Shown here one piece after another: positions 5,303 to 7,304 of a stretch of 7,304 bases of DNA; the stretch's first letter is position 1; every line of letters begins with the position of its first letter. The translations under genes and the position numbers were made by a program. The DNA lies in assembly GCA_025355915.1 (NCBI GenBank), contig JANXYT010000145.1:1-7304 (forward strand). Direction: 5' to 3'. The notes under the pieces are model-generated. The model was given only the letters and a program-made list of their open reading frames with translations, ran no database searches and was not told the DNA's origin. Source of the DNA: Holophagaceae bacterium (lineage in GTDB: Bacteria > Acidobacteriota > Holophagae > Holophagales > Holophagaceae).

Positions 5303-7304
5303 ATGCCCCAAGGACCTGAACCCCAGGAGATCAAGGGTCTGCCCGCGAATGCGCGGCGACCGCTGGAACCCGGCGAAACCTATATCCCATTGGTCCCTGA
5401 AGAGACCGGTGTGGTGGAGGTGACGCCCCGCAGCGTGGCCCTGGGGCTGCTGTTCTGCGCCATCTTCAGCATGGCTGCCGCCTATCTGGCCTTGAAGGTG
5501 GGCCAGGGGATCGAAGCCGCCATTCCCATCGCCATTCTGGCGGTGGGGCTATCGCGGTTCTTCCGCCGCCGAAACACCATCCTGGAGAACGTGATCATCC
5601 AGAGCATCGGCGCCAACAGTGGCCATGTGGTGGCGGGCGCCGTGTTCACCATCCCCGCCCTTTACATGCTGGCCACCATTCCCGGTAGCGGCGTCACTCA
5701 GCCGCACCTCTGGCAGGTGGTGCTGGTGAGCTTCCTGGGCGGCAGCCTCGGCATCCTCTTCCTGGTGCCCCTGCGCTACCACTTCATGATCGAGAACCAC
5801 GGCGTCTTCCCCTGGCCCGAGGCCACGGCCACCACGGAGATCCTGGTGACGGGGGAAAGCGCCGGCAACCAGGCCAAGACCTTGGCCATCTCGGCGGTCA
5901 TCGGGGGCGCCTACGACGGCCTGGTGGGCATCTTCCGGGCCATGTCGGAAACCATCCGCTTCCGGCACGCCTACATCGGCGAAGTGCTGGAGAAGCACTA
6001 CCTCAACTTCAACCTGCTGAACAGTGCGGCCACCTTGGGCATCGGCTACATCATCGGCCTGCACTACTCCGCCATCATTGCCGCCGGCAGCTTCTTCAGC
6101 ATGTTCGTGCTGGTGCCCGCGGTGCATGCCATCGGCGAGCATGTGCCGGTCATCCTTGCGCCCGGCACCAAGCTGATCGCCCAGATGGCCCCCGAAGAAG
6201 TCTTCAAGCACTACGTAAAGATCGTCGGGGTAGGCGCCATCGCGGGCGCCGGCATCATGGGTGTGCTGGCCTCCATGCCCAACATGCTCCGCTCCATCGT
6301 CAGCAACCTGAAGGGCATGAAGCACCAGGACACGCGGGAAGCGGCAGCGGTGCCGCGCATGGACCGCAGCTTCAGCGGCGCCTTCGTGGGTGCGGGTCTG
6401 GTGATCGCGGGCCTGCTGACCTTCCTCTTCTTCAGCTTCGGCCTGGGCATCGAAAAGGCCCTGATTCCCGCCCTCTCGGCCACGGCCCTGGTGATGGTGA
6501 TCGCCTTCCTCTTTGCGCCCGTGGCGGCCCGCGCCATCGCCACCATCGGCACCAACCCGATATCGGGCATGACCATGCTGACGCTGCTCATCACGGGCCT
6601 GGTCATGCTCAAGCTCGGCTTCCGGGGCGGGGCCGGCATGTACGTGACGATGATGGTCGGCAGCGTGGTCTGCACGGCCCTGGCCGCCAGCGGGGCCTTC
6701 AGCACCGACCTCAAGATCGGCCACTGGATCGGCGCGACCCCGGCCCGCCAGATCGCCTGGAAGTTCGCGGGCACCCTCGTGGCCGCCCTGTTCACGGGCA
6801 TCGCCATGTGGATCCTGGCCCACCAGGGCTTCGGCAGCAAGGCCGTGCCCGCGCCCCAGGCCAGTGCCATGCAGGCCATCCTCGAGGGCGTCTTCGGCAC
6901 TACGGCCATGCCCCTGCGCTGGTACGCCTTCGGCCTCGGCGTTATGCTCTCCATCGTGCTGCGCATGGTGGAGCTGCCCGCCCTGGGCTTCGCGCTGGGC
7001 ATGTACCTGCCCATCGAGCTGAACACGCCCCTCTTCCTGGGCGGCCTCCTTTCCTACTGGGTGAACCGGCCCAAGAAGGGCACCTCTGAAGCCGACGCCA
7101 AGGCCCGCGAGAACCGTGGCGTGCTCATCGCCAGCGGCCTTATGGCCGGCGGCGCCATCATGGGCGTCATCGCCTCGGCCATCAAAGCCAAGGACAGCTG
7201 GCGGGACGGCTTCCCCGTCCTCAGCGCCCACGCCGCCGAGGGCGCCCTGGGCGAATGGATCGGGCTTGGCGCCCTGATCGCCCTGTGTCTGTATGTTGTC
7301 GTCT
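5303..7304 (+). CDS. OPT family oligopeptide transporter, 3' partial
   Basis: The frame opens at ATG 5303 and runs without a stop to the window end, giving 667 full codons. Bacterial OPT proteins are usually about 600-690 residues, so probably only a short tail is missing. After a hydrophilic N-terminus (about 1-42) come many hydrophobic segments, roughly 14-16 by eye: near 44-66, 70-87, 109-125, 137-157, 240-285, 306-327, 356-380, 388-410, 421-438, 444-463, 486-506, 537-585, 607-626 and 650-667. Family-like stretches include ENVIIQSIGANSG (95-107), FPWPEATATTEIL (169-181), TNPISGMTML (417-426) and FPVLSAHAAEG (637-647). OPT carriers are inner-membrane, proton-coupled importers of short peptides; plant YSL relatives carry metal chelates, so the cargo cannot be fixed from sequence. 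Three peptidase genes upstream favour peptides. The upstream gap holds an inverted repeat, so it may have its own promoter. Family assignment is secure. Confidence 0.94.
   Translation, partial: MPQGPEPQEIKGLPANARRPLEPGETYIPLVPEETGVVEVTPRSVALGLLFCAIFSMAAAYLALKVGQGIEAAIPIAILAVGLSRFFRRRNTILENVIIQSIGANSGHVVAGAVFTIPALYMLATIPGSGVTQPHLWQVVLVSFLGGSLGILFLVPLRYHFMIENHGVFPWPEATATTEILVTGESAGNQAKTLAISAVIGGAYDGLVGIFRAMSETIRFRHAYIGEVLEKHYLNFNLLNSAATLGIGYIIGLHYSAIIAAGSFFSMFVLVPAVHAIGEHVPVILAPGTKLIAQMAPEEVFKHYVKIVGVGAIAGAGIMGVLASMPNMLRSIVSNLKGMKHQDTREAAAVPRMDRSFSGAFVGAGLVIAGLLTFLFFSFGLGIEKALIPALSATALVMVIAFLFAPVAARAIATIGTNPISGMTMLTLLITGLVMLKLGFRGGAGMYVTMMVGSVVCTALAASGAFSTDLKIGHWIGATPARQIAWKFAGTLVAALFTGIAMWILAHQGFGSKAVPAPQASAMQAILEGVFGTTAMPLRWYAFGLGVMLSIVLRMVELPALGFALGMYLPIELNTPLFLGGLLSYWVNRPKKGTSEADAKARENRGVLIASGLMAGGAIMGVIASAIKAKDSWRDGFPVLSAHAAEGALGEWIGLGALIALCLYVVV

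Noticed and set aside
5549..7231. A 560-codon open frame on the - strand opposite the OPT gene.
   Set aside because: It is extremely rich in His, Gly, Ala, Asp and Glu and has no recognisable domain. It mirrors the codon structure of the transmembrane protein on the + strand, which runs open from 5303 to the edge with clear OPT motifs.

Overview
The window is GC-rich, densely packed bacterial DNA with four genes, all on the + strand. Every gene can be tied to breaking down or taking up peptides. The first gene is cut by the left edge and the fourth by the right edge. The base composition, the exported M13 and C69 peptidases and the peptide transporter would suit a proteolytic Gram-negative bacterium such as a Holophaga/Geothrix-type acidobacterium. 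That placement is an impression from the protein sequences and was not tested by any search.

Layout: (1) 1-1510 is the C-terminal 502 residues of an M13 (neprilysin/PepO-type) zinc endopeptidase with a complete catalytic set. (2) After a spacer of about 55 bases that holds a small hairpin and a double purine-rich ribosome-binding region, 1566-3215 encodes a C69-family dipeptidase. It has a signal peptide that ends exactly at the presumed nucleophile cysteine. (3) 3216-3394 is a 179-base gap with several back-to-back hairpins, one of them a GC-rich 14-bp terminator-like stem. (4) 3395-5173 encodes a complete M1 metallo-aminopeptidase of the leukotriene-A4-hydrolase/aminopeptidase-B type with no export signal. 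(5) 5174-5302 is a gap dominated by a 21-bp inverted repeat flanked by A8 on one side and a T-rich stretch on the other. (6) 5303 to the window end is an OPT-family oligopeptide transporter of which 667 codons are visible.

Working model (inference): M13 and C69 act outside the cytoplasm, cutting proteins and peptides to oligopeptides and dipeptides. The OPT carrier imports short peptides, and the cytosolic M1 enzyme removes N-terminal residues. The hairpins suggest at least two and perhaps three transcription units (M13-C69, M1, OPT) rather than one operon.

I found no RNA genes, CRISPR arrays, transposase genes or phage genes. The window looks like ordinary metabolic chromosome. The points most worth a second look are the Tyr-to-Phe change in the M1 active-site loop, the long inverted repeat before the OPT gene, the run of hairpins after the C69 gene, and the dual reading of the C69 cysteine.
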